Part shown: positions 1-5,567 of the stretch, piece by piece
How the letters are laid out: each line of letters begins with the position of its first letter
How positions within the stretch are numbered: position 1 is the first letter of the stretch
Assembly (NCBI GenBank): GCA_016866645.1
Contig: VGLX01000019.1
Location: 1 to 10,784, forward strand
Direction of reading: 5' to 3'
Source of the DNA: Candidatus Woesearchaeota archaeon
GTDB taxonomy: Archaea > Nanobdellota > Nanobdellia > SCGC-AAA011-G17 > VGLX01
Length of the DNA: 10,784 bases
Position numbers and translations under genes: made by a program
Notes under the pieces: model-generated
Told to the model about the DNA's origin: nothing
The model's database searches: none
Seen by the model: only the letters and a program-made list of their open reading frames with translations

Positions 1-75
1 AACGCTTGCGGAGATGTTCCGTTGGGAACGTCTGTGAAGCAAGAATGGACTGGCGACGCCCAAAACTTGGGATAG
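1..75 (+). CDS. tnpB: TnpB C-terminus, 3' fragment (IS200/IS605 family)
   Basis: The window opens inside a reading frame that ends at TAG 73-75. The visible residues begin NACGDVPLGTSVKQEW and end with Leu-Gly. The Asn-Ala-x-Gly-Asp start resembles the tail that follows the last RuvC Asp (DxNAA-type region) in archaeal TnpB proteins. TnpB is the RNA-guided nuclease of IS200/IS605 elements. Only about 24 residues are seen, so the call rests on this tail plus the structured right end directly downstream (hairpin with bulged T, then GGTTCAC). Whether the upstream gene is intact, and whether a tnpA accompanies it, cannot be seen. If the call is wrong, this would be the 3' end of some other gene. 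Confidence 0.7.
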   Translation, partial: NACGDVPLGTSVKQEWTGDAQNLG

Positions 76-112
76 CCAGATGCCCCATCCGCTCAGCGGT
101 GGGGAGGTTCAC
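1..112 (+). mobile_element. Right end of an IS200/IS605-type insertion sequence
   Basis: After the tnpB stop lies a near-perfect hairpin at 83-104. CCCCA (83-87) and CCGC (89-92) pair with GCGG (96-99) and TGGGG (100-104). T88 is bulged and the loop is TCA. A bulged T in a subterminal imperfect hairpin is the classic IS200/IS605 end recognised by the Y1 transposase. It is followed by AGGTTCAC (105-112), closely like the end of the ISDra2 right end (GGTTCAA). The flanking DNA from 113 onwards is ridA coding sequence, which places the IS/host boundary at about 112/113, give or take a few bases. No inverted terminal repeat or target duplication is seen, as expected for this family. The left end lies outside the window. 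Confidence 0.78.
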
Positions 113-482
113 TTACTGCAACAGCATCAATCTCTACCTTAGTATCTTTAGGCAGCCTAGCGACTTGGACAGTGCTCCTTGCAGGCTTTGAGATGAAATG
201 CTTCTCGTAAACCATGTTCATCTTTGCGAAGTCGTTCATGTCTGATAAGAAAACCGTAGTCTTAATTACTAATTCTATGCTTGAGCCTGCAGATTCTAAG
301 ACTGCTTTCAAGTTGTTTATTACCTGTTCTGTCTGCTCTTCTATGCTCGGAGCCATCTGGCCTGTTTCCTGGTTTATGCCTAGCTGCCCGGAAGTGAACA
401 CGAATTTTCCGTAAGACTTAGCCTGTGAATAGGGCCCTATTGCTTTAGGTGCTTTGCTCGTTCCTATTGTTTCTATTTTCAT
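93..482 (-). CDS. ridA: RidA family enamine/imine deaminase, 3' end remodelled by the IS
   Basis: RidA (YjgF/YER057c/UK114) hydrolyses reactive 2-aminoacrylate and related enamines/imines released by PLP enzymes; it is a cytosolic homotrimer. The 129 residues cover the whole fold. IGPYSQA lies at 15-21 and SGQLG at 31-35. The family signature PARSTVQVARLP (100-111) contains the substrate-binding Arg (R102), and VEIDAVAV (116-123) carries the conserved Glu. Homologues usually stop one to three residues after this last strand. Here the insertion-sequence end begins right after the strand, so the last residues SEPPHR and the TGA stop (93-95, in the hairpin loop) come from the mobile element. The core is complete and activity is probably retained. 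The start ATG (480-482) has a TATA-like box about 29 bp upstream and no clear Shine-Dalgarno, suggesting a leaderless mRNA. The gene diverges from the PPDK-like gene. Confidence 0.93.
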   Translation of the reverse strand: MKIETIGTSKAPKAIGPYSQAKSYGKFVFTSGQLGINQETGQMAPSIEEQTEQVINNLKAVLESAGSSIELVIKTTVFLSDMNDFAKMNMVYEKHFISKPARSTVQVARLPKDTKVEIDAVAVSEPPHR

Positions 483-506
483 ACCTAGCCTTTTACCAGT
501 TTGTTC

Positions 507-516
507 TTATAATTAT
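507..516 (-). promoter_or_regulatory. TATA box of ridA
   Basis: Read on the minus strand this is ATAATTATAA, preceded by CGAA as a possible BRE. Its centre is about 29-30 bp upstream of the ridA ATG. Transcription would start at or within a few bases of the start codon, fitting the absence of a ribosome-binding site. Recognised by pattern and spacing only. Confidence 0.5.
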
Positions 517-565
517 TTCGCTTTTTCAAGATGAAAAATGATTATACCCGTTTAGGATAATAATG

Positions 566-575
566 TTTATAATAT
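566..575 (+). promoter_or_regulatory. TATA box of the PPDK-like operon
   Basis: TTTATAATAT is preceded by a purine/A-rich stretch (GATAATAATG). It lies about 50 bp before the ATG at 623, so transcription would start near 595-600 and leave a leader of about 25 nt that carries the purine/G-rich ribosome-binding site at 606-616. Together with the ridA box it fills the 140-bp divergent gap. Confidence 0.5.
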
Positions 576-622
576 CTAAGAGGTTTTAATCCTTTAGAAG
601 AACCAAAAAGGGGTTGAAATTA

Positions 623-3103
623 ATGACTGGTTCTAGTGGTGCGAATAAACCAGAGAAAAAACTTATATACGCGTTCGGAGAAGGGCATAAAGAGCTCAGC
701 GACTTACTAGGCGGTAAAGGAGCCGGGCTTCACGAGATGACTAAGCTTGGACTGCCGGTGCCTCCAGGGTTCACGATAACCACCGAAGCGTATAAAACCC
801 ATAACTGGGGAGGTAAGATTTCTGATGAGCTATGGTCTGAGGTTAAAAACGCTGTTTCAAGGCTTGAAACTTTGACAAGTAAATCATTCGGGGGAGAAAA
901 CCCTCTGCTGCTTTCAGTAAGGTCTGGCTCGAAATTCTCAATGCCCGGAATGATGGACACCATCCTTAACTTAGGATTAAACGATAAGACAGTCAAGTTC
1001 TTAGCACAGCAAGCTAAAGATAATAGATTCGCATATGACTGCTACAAGAGGTTCCTGCAAAAATTCGGAGAAATAGTCTTGACAATACCTGAGCAGACGT
1101 TCAGCAAGCAGTATGACCTTATTGAAGAAGCAGTAGACACTAACCGGAACATCTTGCTTGATTTCTTGTTAAAAGACGAGAAAGCGCTTTCAAGGATTAA
1201 GAACAAGCTTTACTACCGGTCGTTCTCCGACAAAGAACCAGATTATCAAACCGTGAGGGATTATTTGAAAGATTATTACGACCCTGAGAAGCATATGGGC
1301 TATACGTTAAGACATTTCCTAGCAGGGTACTTCACAGAATACGTCTTAGGCTCATCTTCTTCTACAAAGAAAGGCACTGAGTTGCAAATAGCACTTTTCA
1401 AGAACCATGTAAAACAGAAAGGCAAAGAAGTCCCGCAGGACGTGAATAAGCAGTTAGAGCTATCGATAGCAGCAGTGTTCAGTTCATGGGACAATCCTCG
1501 AGCGGTAGAATACAGGAGGCTTAACAACATCCCGCATGATTTAGGGACGGCTGTCAACGTCCAAGTGATGGTCTTCGGAAACTTAGGGGAAGACTCGGCC
1601 ACCGGAGTTGCTTTCAGCAGAAGCCCAGTAGACGGGAAGAAAGAACTGTACGGCGAGTACATGATCAACGCTCAAGGCGAGGACATAGTCTCGGGAACGA
1701 AAACACCTGAGCCAGTCATAGGCATGAAAAAAACCGACACAAAATCTTATAACAAACTCGTATCAGTTATCGAAACTCTTGAGAAGCATTACAAAGACAT
1801 GCAAGAAGTAGAATTTACCATAGAGAAGAATAATCTTTGGGTGCTGCAGACCAGGAAAGGGAAAAGGAGCACATTAGCAGACCTGAAGATACTAACAGAT
1901 ATGGTAAAAGAAAAGCTGATCACTGAAGAAGACGCTGTTGATAAAGTCAGCTTCGCAAGCGTCACGACTTCTTCCCAAGAGGCATTAGACCCTTCCAAGA
2001 AGTACAGAATAGTCTCAACAGGGCAGGGCGCCTGCTTAGGGATAGTATCAGGAGAGATAGTCTTGACTCCTGAGAAGGCTGAGAAGTACGCAAAACAGGG
2101 CAGGAAGTGCATACTAGTAAGGAAGACCACCAGCACAGACGACCTGAAAGGCATAGCCTCCGCCGTAGGGTTATTGACACAGACTGGCGGAGCCACCAGC
2201 CACGCAGCTTTAGTGGCAAGGGCGATGAACAAATGCTGCATTACAGGATGCGACGAATTGTACATAACGCATGACAAGTTGACAATCGGTGATAAAGACT
2301 ACCGTGAAGGTGACATGATAAGCCTTAACGGCTACACGGGAGATATCATAGAAGGAGAAGTGAAAGTAGTCAAGTCTGGAAAGAGCAAAAACCTAGAAGA
2401 CCTGATACGCTGGTCAGAGAAGCTCTTGAACAAGAAGCTAGAAACTAACGCTGATACCCCTAATGAGATAAGCGAACGGTTAAAGTCAGGAGCTGAAAGC
2501 ATCGGGCTTTGCAGGACTGAACACCTATTCTTCCTAAACGAGAAGCTGACGCTTACGAGAGAATACTTATCCTCTAAACCTAAGAACAAAGAAGAAACCA
2601 TAAACAAGATAGGACGAGTACATAAAGAGTACTACAAGCGAGTGTTCGAATCTTTGCAAGGTAAGAGCATCAGGACTTCACTCTTAAGCTATCCCTTAGA
2701 CAACTTCTTACCATCCCAGAGCAAGAAACACAGTAATACGGACTCAGCCTTGAAGAAGTATAACGCGCTGCTAGAGAACATTTACCAAACTCAAGTCAAA
2801 GCGTTGTGCGAAGCTTACTCAGAATCTGAGAAGAAGCCAAAAATAGAAATTCTGATACCTTCATTAGTTCCTAAAGCGAAGAGGGGGAAGCTTTACAAGG
2901 ACTTGAAAACCATCATACCTGAAGGCCAGAACATAACCCTAAACAAAGAGCCTGAGAAGATATACTTCATAGACGACCTGAACAGCGTAAGCTACGAGAA
3001 ACTCAAGGCTGCTGAAACAATAGTCTCACCTCCGAACTGCTCAGACTTCGTCAAAGTCATACTCGCAAAGTACGCGGTTAAAGAAAAAAGAGGAGAAGCA
3101 TGA
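623..3103 (+). CDS. PPDK-like protein with degenerate PEP/pyruvate-binding barrel
   Basis: Pyruvate phosphate dikinase interconverts pyruvate + ATP + Pi with PEP + AMP + PPi through a phospho-His swinging domain. From ATG 623 this is 826 residues, against about 870-890 usually. The N-terminal ATP-grasp domain looks intact: GGKGAGLHEM, SVRSGSKFSMPGMMDT (Arg about 100), GEDSATGVAFSRSP, INAQGED and VLQTRKGKR. The His domain carries GGATSHAALVARAMNKCC with catalytic His 527. The C-terminal barrel starts normally (GIGLCRTEH at 628-634), then diverges. The usual RxLDPPLHEF becomes LLSYPLDNF, and GTMIExPRAA, SFGTNDLTQ and the catalytic CGEHGG segment are not recognisable. Normal PPDK chemistry is therefore doubtful. 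GGGGTTGA (609-616) upstream favours ATG 623; TTG at 614 is a weaker alternative lying against those Gs. The stop overlaps the next start (ATGA). Confidence 0.88.
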   Translation: MTGSSGANKPEKKLIYAFGEGHKELSDLLGGKGAGLHEMTKLGLPVPPGFTITTEAYKTHNWGGKISDELWSEVKNAVSRLETLTSKSFGGENPLLLSVRSGSKFSMPGMMDTILNLGLNDKTVKFLAQQAKDNRFAYDCYKRFLQKFGEIVLTIPEQTFSKQYDLIEEAVDTNRNILLDFLLKDEKALSRIKNKLYYRSFSDKEPDYQTVRDYLKDYYDPEKHMGYTLRHFLAGYFTEYVLGSSSSTKKGTELQIALFKNHVKQKGKEVPQDVNKQLELSIAAVFSSWDNPRAVEYRRLNNIPHDLGTAVNVQVMVFGNLGEDSATGVAFSRSPVDGKKELYGEYMINAQGEDIVSGTKTPEPVIGMKKTDTKSYNKLVSVIETLEKHYKDMQEVEFTIEKNNLWVLQTRKGKRSTLADLKILTDMVKEKLITEEDAVDKVSFASVTTSSQEALDPSKKYRIVSTGQGACLGIVSGEIVLTPEKAEKYAKQGRKCILVRKTTSTDDLKGIASAVGLLTQTGGATSHAALVARAMNKCCITGCDELYITHDKLTIGDKDYREGDMISLNGYTGDIIEGEVKVVKSGKSKNLEDLIRWSEKLLNKKLETNADTPNEISERLKSGAESIGLCRTEHLFFLNEKLTLTREYLSSKPKNKEETINKIGRVHKEYYKRVFESLQGKSIRTSLLSYPLDNFLPSQSKKHSNTDSALKKYNALLENIYQTQVKALCEAYSESEKKPKIEILIPSLVPKAKRGKLYKDLKTIIPEGQNITLNKEPEKIYFIDDLNSVSYEKLKAAETIVSPPNCSDFVKVILAKYAVKEKRGEA

Positions 3104-4224
3104 TAGGCAAATACGAAGCTTATTCAAAGCTGATAAGTTATAACTCTCAAGCATTAGAAGCCCTGTCACATCTGAGAGACTATACTGAAGAAAAAACCGT
3201 GATACTGGATAATAAGGTTTCTGAACATTTTAACAACGTGATGGAAGGCATAAGGGGAATGGCCAAGTCTTACGCTAAGATGAACAAGAAAGCGAGCCTA
3301 GAACCGCTGCTTAAAAAGATAAGCGAGATAGAACAAGACGCTCTGCCAGCGGTTGACTCTTTAAGGCTGGCTATGGCTACAGGTTATTCCGGCTCTGAAA
3401 TCTTGAAAGAGATAGGAGAGAACCTTTTCGAGAAAGTAGAACGGCTAACAGCCGACATGAGAAGCCCCAACTCAAAAAATTTCAGCTTGAAGAATGCGGA
3501 AACGCCCCATGATATGATAAGGTATTTGCACCAGAAGGGTGTAGAATCGATGTTTGACACTAAGAACTTGAAAAAAGCAGACCTCAGGCTTTTCATAAAC
3601 ATACCTGTGAAAGACTGCTCAACAATCATGGTGCTAGACCTAGAGGGAAGGCTAAGCCAAGAGCTGAAAAATAAAGGGGACCTGCACGACTTAGATCTGG
3701 AAAACCTAGAATACAAGCCTTTGAAAGCATTGTTAGAGCTTTACAATTCTGAAAAGTTCGACAAATCAGGAGATGAAGAGTTCAAAGCCATCGTCTCGAA
3801 TGAGAAGCTTATAGCGCAGATAGAGCTAGGATGCCATTACAGCGAATTAGAAGCGCAGATAGGCAAGAAAAACTTTGTAAGATTCATATTCAGGGATACA
3901 GACTTCGAGTCTTACCGGAATGCCAAGCACCGCTCAGCTTATGTCAGGACAGTCCTAAAAGAATTAGGCTTTGAAGTCAGCTTCAAAAAGAACGAGACCA
4001 AAGCATACTGGAGCGGTGACAGCGAAGATAAAGCTGCGAAGATTCTCAAAGAGACGCTTAGACTAGCAGCCTCTACTAAAGACTTAGACCTGGAAGAGTC
4101 ATACATCGACCGTTACCCTAACAAAGCAGTCAACGCCTTCTTCAAAGGCGTAACTGACATAGAGTCTTACCTTGAAGACTGTTACGATACGGACAAGAAA
4201 GATGACAAAAAAATCAAACATTAA
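3100..4224 (+). CDS. Accessory protein resembling non-ATP-grasp parts of large PEP-synthase-like proteins
   Basis: This 374-residue protein has no named function that I recognise. Three stretches recall, from memory, the large PEP/pyruvate-binding (PEP-synthase-like) proteins of bacteria. The first is a helical N-terminus (SYNSQALEALSHLRDY and the following helices, residues about 1-130). The second is PHDMIRYLHQKGVESMFD (136-153), like the HDIIRFCHEKA block. The third is INIPVKDCSTIMVLDLEGRL, followed by FIFRDTDFESYRNAKHRSAY and VLKELGFEVSF, like the C-terminal RNxRAxFIxxVLExxGFxV block. In those proteins an ATP-grasp domain sits between the helices and the HDIIR block. Here that domain is absent, but an ATP-grasp PPDK-like protein is encoded immediately upstream, with a 4-nt ATGA overlap and GAGGAG 5-10 nt before the start. 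Translational coupling and complex formation are inferred. No membrane segment; acidic/lysine-rich C-terminus. Confidence 0.7.
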   Translation: MIGKYEAYSKLISYNSQALEALSHLRDYTEEKTVILDNKVSEHFNNVMEGIRGMAKSYAKMNKKASLEPLLKKISEIEQDALPAVDSLRLAMATGYSGSEILKEIGENLFEKVERLTADMRSPNSKNFSLKNAETPHDMIRYLHQKGVESMFDTKNLKKADLRLFINIPVKDCSTIMVLDLEGRLSQELKNKGDLHDLDLENLEYKPLKALLELYNSEKFDKSGDEEFKAIVSNEKLIAQIELGCHYSELEAQIGKKNFVRFIFRDTDFESYRNAKHRSAYVRTVLKELGFEVSFKKNETKAYWSGDSEDKAAKILKETLRLAASTKDLDLEESYIDRYPNKAVNAFFKGVTDIESYLEDCYDTDKKDDKKIKH

Positions 4225-4840
4225 GAAAATAATGTTCGTATGCACGGGCAACACTTGCAGAAGCCCGATGGCTGAGTACTTGTTCAAGCACCTGTGCAAG
4301 AAAGAAAAGTTAAAGTTAGGGATAGTATCAAGGGGCACTAAGATAGGCGTTCAGGAAGGCATAAACGTTGAGGCTGCCGAGTCATTAAAAAGATACTCCC
4401 CTGAAATAGACACGGCTGAGCACTTGTCAAAGCCTGTAAGCATGTACGACTTGATAAGCTCAGACATGATATTCGTGATGGAGCCAAAGCATAGGAAACA
4501 AGTCTTAGAACACGTAAAACACCAAAATGACTTATTAACAGAAAAAGTAGAAAAGAAAGTGTTCCTTCTAAAGTCATTAAAGGGTGAATCAGAAGGGCGA
4601 GTAAAAGACCCGTACAACCTGATCATAACTCCGCCTTACTATGCTTATGAGTTCTTAAGATGCAGGTTAACAAGTCCTGATTTGAAACAAACCTTAGAAA
4701 GGGTAAAAACGATATTAGCGCCTGTAAGGTACTGGCCTGACTTTTGGCCTTTTAAGGGCTACAAACGATGGGCTTATGACTCGTGCAGAGACGAGATATT
4801 AGAAAGCTTAGAAGTGCTTTTGAAACATTTCAAGCCATAA
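4202..4840 (+). CDS. Low-molecular-weight protein tyrosine phosphatase with C-terminal insert
   Basis: The LMW-PTP fold dephosphorylates phosphotyrosine (some relatives act on arginine phosphate or reduce arsenate) through a Cys nucleophile. The P-loop VCTGNTCRSPMAEYL gives Cys14 and Arg20 of the CX5R signature. DPY at 136-138 supplies the general-acid Asp. Family members are about 140-160 residues; this one is 212. Normally DPY is followed within about 10-15 residues by the final helix. Here about 50 residues (roughly 140-190, with many Tyr/Trp/Pro, e.g. RYWPDFWPFKGYKRW) intervene before AYDSCRDEILESLEVLL. ATG 4202 overlaps the upstream gene by 23 bp. TTG 4172 would add ten residues, but the family begins just before the first strand, so ATG is preferred. 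It is likely the last gene of the operon, followed by an oligo-T run. Substrate unknown; the kinase next door is an obvious candidate counterpart. Confidence 0.88.
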   Translation: MTKKSNIKKIMFVCTGNTCRSPMAEYLFKHLCKKEKLKLGIVSRGTKIGVQEGINVEAAESLKRYSPEIDTAEHLSKPVSMYDLISSDMIFVMEPKHRKQVLEHVKHQNDLLTEKVEKKVFLLKSLKGESEGRVKDPYNLIITPPYYAYEFLRCRLTSPDLKQTLERVKTILAPVRYWPDFWPFKGYKRWAYDSCRDEILESLEVLLKHFKP

Positions 4841-4856
4841 AAAACAGTTTTTTCTT
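4839..4856 (+). terminator. Oligo-T terminator candidate after the phosphatase gene
   Basis: AAAAAA (4839-4844), CAG, TTTTTT (4848-4853) is a short dyad that ends in a run of Ts directly after the stop codon. Archaeal termination typically occurs at such oligo-T tracts. It separates the PPDK-like block from the kinase gene, which has its own promoter signal a few bases further on. Confidence 0.4.
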
Positions 4857-4859
4857 ACA

Positions 4860-4873
4860 GAAAGTCTTATTAA
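4860..4873 (+). promoter_or_regulatory. Promoter of the kinase-like gene
   Basis: GAAAG (BRE-like) is followed by TCTTATTAA. The TATA-like part is centred about 29 bp before ATG 4898. The same GAAAGTCTTA string sits at the same distance from the methylthiotransferase start on the other strand. No Shine-Dalgarno precedes the ATG, so a leaderless transcript is likely. Confidence 0.48.
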
Positions 4874-4897
4874 CAACCACGATAAAACACTTAAGAT

Positions 4898-5494
4898 ATG
4901 CCTTTAGACGAAGGCCTGCCCTTATACTTCGAATTTATAGAAAACTTGAATTATTCTATAACAGAAAAACTGACCCCTTCATCATGTGCCGTATACAAGA
5001 TTAGGAACGGGGACTATAAAGTGATAAAAATGTCTAACAGGGAAGACAAAACCTGCCCTAAGAAGTCCAAATGGAGCTTTGACCACATCCTAAACGAGTA
5101 CAGAGTCCTCAAAAAAGTCAAAGGCGTAGATGGCATAGCACAGATGCTAGAATTCTACAGGCAACCTTGCAACGGGAATGATGAGATAGTTGCAATTGTA
5201 AAACAATACCTCCAAGGCAAAAGGCTCACAATAAGAATATCAGAAACTAACAATCAGAAGATAATAGAAGAAGCGGTCAAGGCTGTGCACAAAGCAGGGT
5301 TCGTAAACATAGACCTATGGTACGGCAACATACTAGTAGAAGAAGCATCAAAAAAGCCTTACATAATAGACCTAGGCCTTGTAAAATCAAAAAAAGAAGT
5401 CTCATCTGAAGTGTTCAAGGAGTACAAGAAAAAAGACCTTGAAGACTTGGAACACTTGTTAACTTTTAAAGAAGAGCTTATCTGGGACTGCTAG
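4898..5494 (+). CDS. Minimal protein-kinase-fold protein (Bud32/RIO/LPS-kinase-like)
   Basis: A 198-residue protein with the key elements of a eukaryotic-like/atypical kinase. They are a VIK lysine (K44), a helix-C glutamate candidate in ILNEYRVLKK (E67), a hinge-like VKQYLQGK, and the catalytic loop VHKAGFVNIDLWYGNIL, with catalytic Asp139 and metal-binding Asn144. The metal-binding Asp158 lies in IIDLG, where DLG replaces the usual DFG. The glycine-rich loop is not evident and the C-lobe stops soon after the DLG segment, as in Bud32 and small lipopolysaccharide-kinase-type proteins. It lacks the distinctive sequence I would expect of Bud32 itself, so a KEOPS role is not claimed. It probably phosphorylates a protein or small molecule; the substrate is unknown. 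It lies 57 bp after a tyrosine-phosphatase gene, suggesting a kinase/phosphatase pair, but has its own promoter. The start follows promoter spacing rather than a ribosome-binding site. Confidence 0.78.
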   Translation: MPLDEGLPLYFEFIENLNYSITEKLTPSSCAVYKIRNGDYKVIKMSNREDKTCPKKSKWSFDHILNEYRVLKKVKGVDGIAQMLEFYRQPCNGNDEIVAIVKQYLQGKRLTIRISETNNQKIIEEAVKAVHKAGFVNIDLWYGNILVEEASKKPYIIDLGLVKSKKEVSSEVFKEYKKKDLEDLEHLLTFKEELIWDC

Positions 5495-5530
5495 CCCTAA
5501 GAAAGGTCGTGTTGATTCTTAAAGGCTTTC

Positions 5531-5546
5531 GAAACATTCTTAAAAT
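5531..5546 (+). promoter_or_regulatory. Promoter of the RMD1/DUF155 gene
   Basis: GAAACA followed by TTCTTAAAAT lies about 26-28 bp before ATG 5568, the same arrangement as in front of the kinase-like and methylthiotransferase genes. A second TTCTTAAA occurs about 20 bp further upstream (about 5516-5523). The 73-bp gap from the kinase stop contains nothing else recognisable. Confidence 0.4.
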
Positions 5547-5567
5547 GCGAAGTCTATAGAAGAAGCT

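Larger units (their letters stand above)
1..132 (+). ncRNA. Probable omega/reRNA 3' part with a ridA-derived guide
   Basis: In IS200/IS605 elements the TnpB guide RNA overlaps the 3' end of tnpB, runs through the right end, and takes its guide from the DNA just beyond it. Three consecutive stems are visible. The first is 13-20 with 25-32 (8 bp including one G-T, loop GTTG). The second is compound: CTGGC 50-54 with GCCAG 75-79, enclosing CCCAA 59-63 with TTGGG 67-71. The third is the bulged-T hairpin 83-104. The guide would start at about 113 (TTACTGCAACAGC...), antisense to the end of ridA. The 5' end is outside the window and the 3' end is only estimated from the roughly 16-20 nt guides known in the family. 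Expression is inference. Confidence 0.5.

Noticed and set aside
6..191. Plus-strand open frame of 61 codons across the IS end and ridA
   Set aside because: It runs out of frame with the TnpB tail, crosses the IS boundary and lies antisense to the ridA coding sequence; no family resemblance.
614..622. TTG at 614 as start of the PPDK-like gene
   Set aside because: The G-run that would serve as ribosome-binding site abuts this codon. ATG 623 has suitable spacing and the PPDK fold begins later still.
1300..1668. Minus-strand open frame of 122 codons inside the PPDK-like gene
   Set aside because: It is antisense to the conserved ATP-grasp domain, with serine/cysteine-rich content typical of a reverse-frame shadow.
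1789..2277. Minus-strand open frame of 162 codons inside the PPDK-like gene
   Set aside because: It is antisense to the highly conserved His domain; the translation has no recognisable motif and the plus frame explains the conservation.
2900..3103. Frameshift hiding a normal PPDK C-terminus
   Set aside because: The frame ends with an in-context ATGA overlap and a ribosome-binding site for the next gene, and I saw no GTNDLTQ or CGEHGG-type motif in the proteins encoded just downstream.
4172..4201. Upstream TTG start for the phosphatase
   Set aside because: It would add ten residues (KTVTIRTRK-type) before the first strand that the family lacks and would deepen the overlap; ATG 4202 is preferred.
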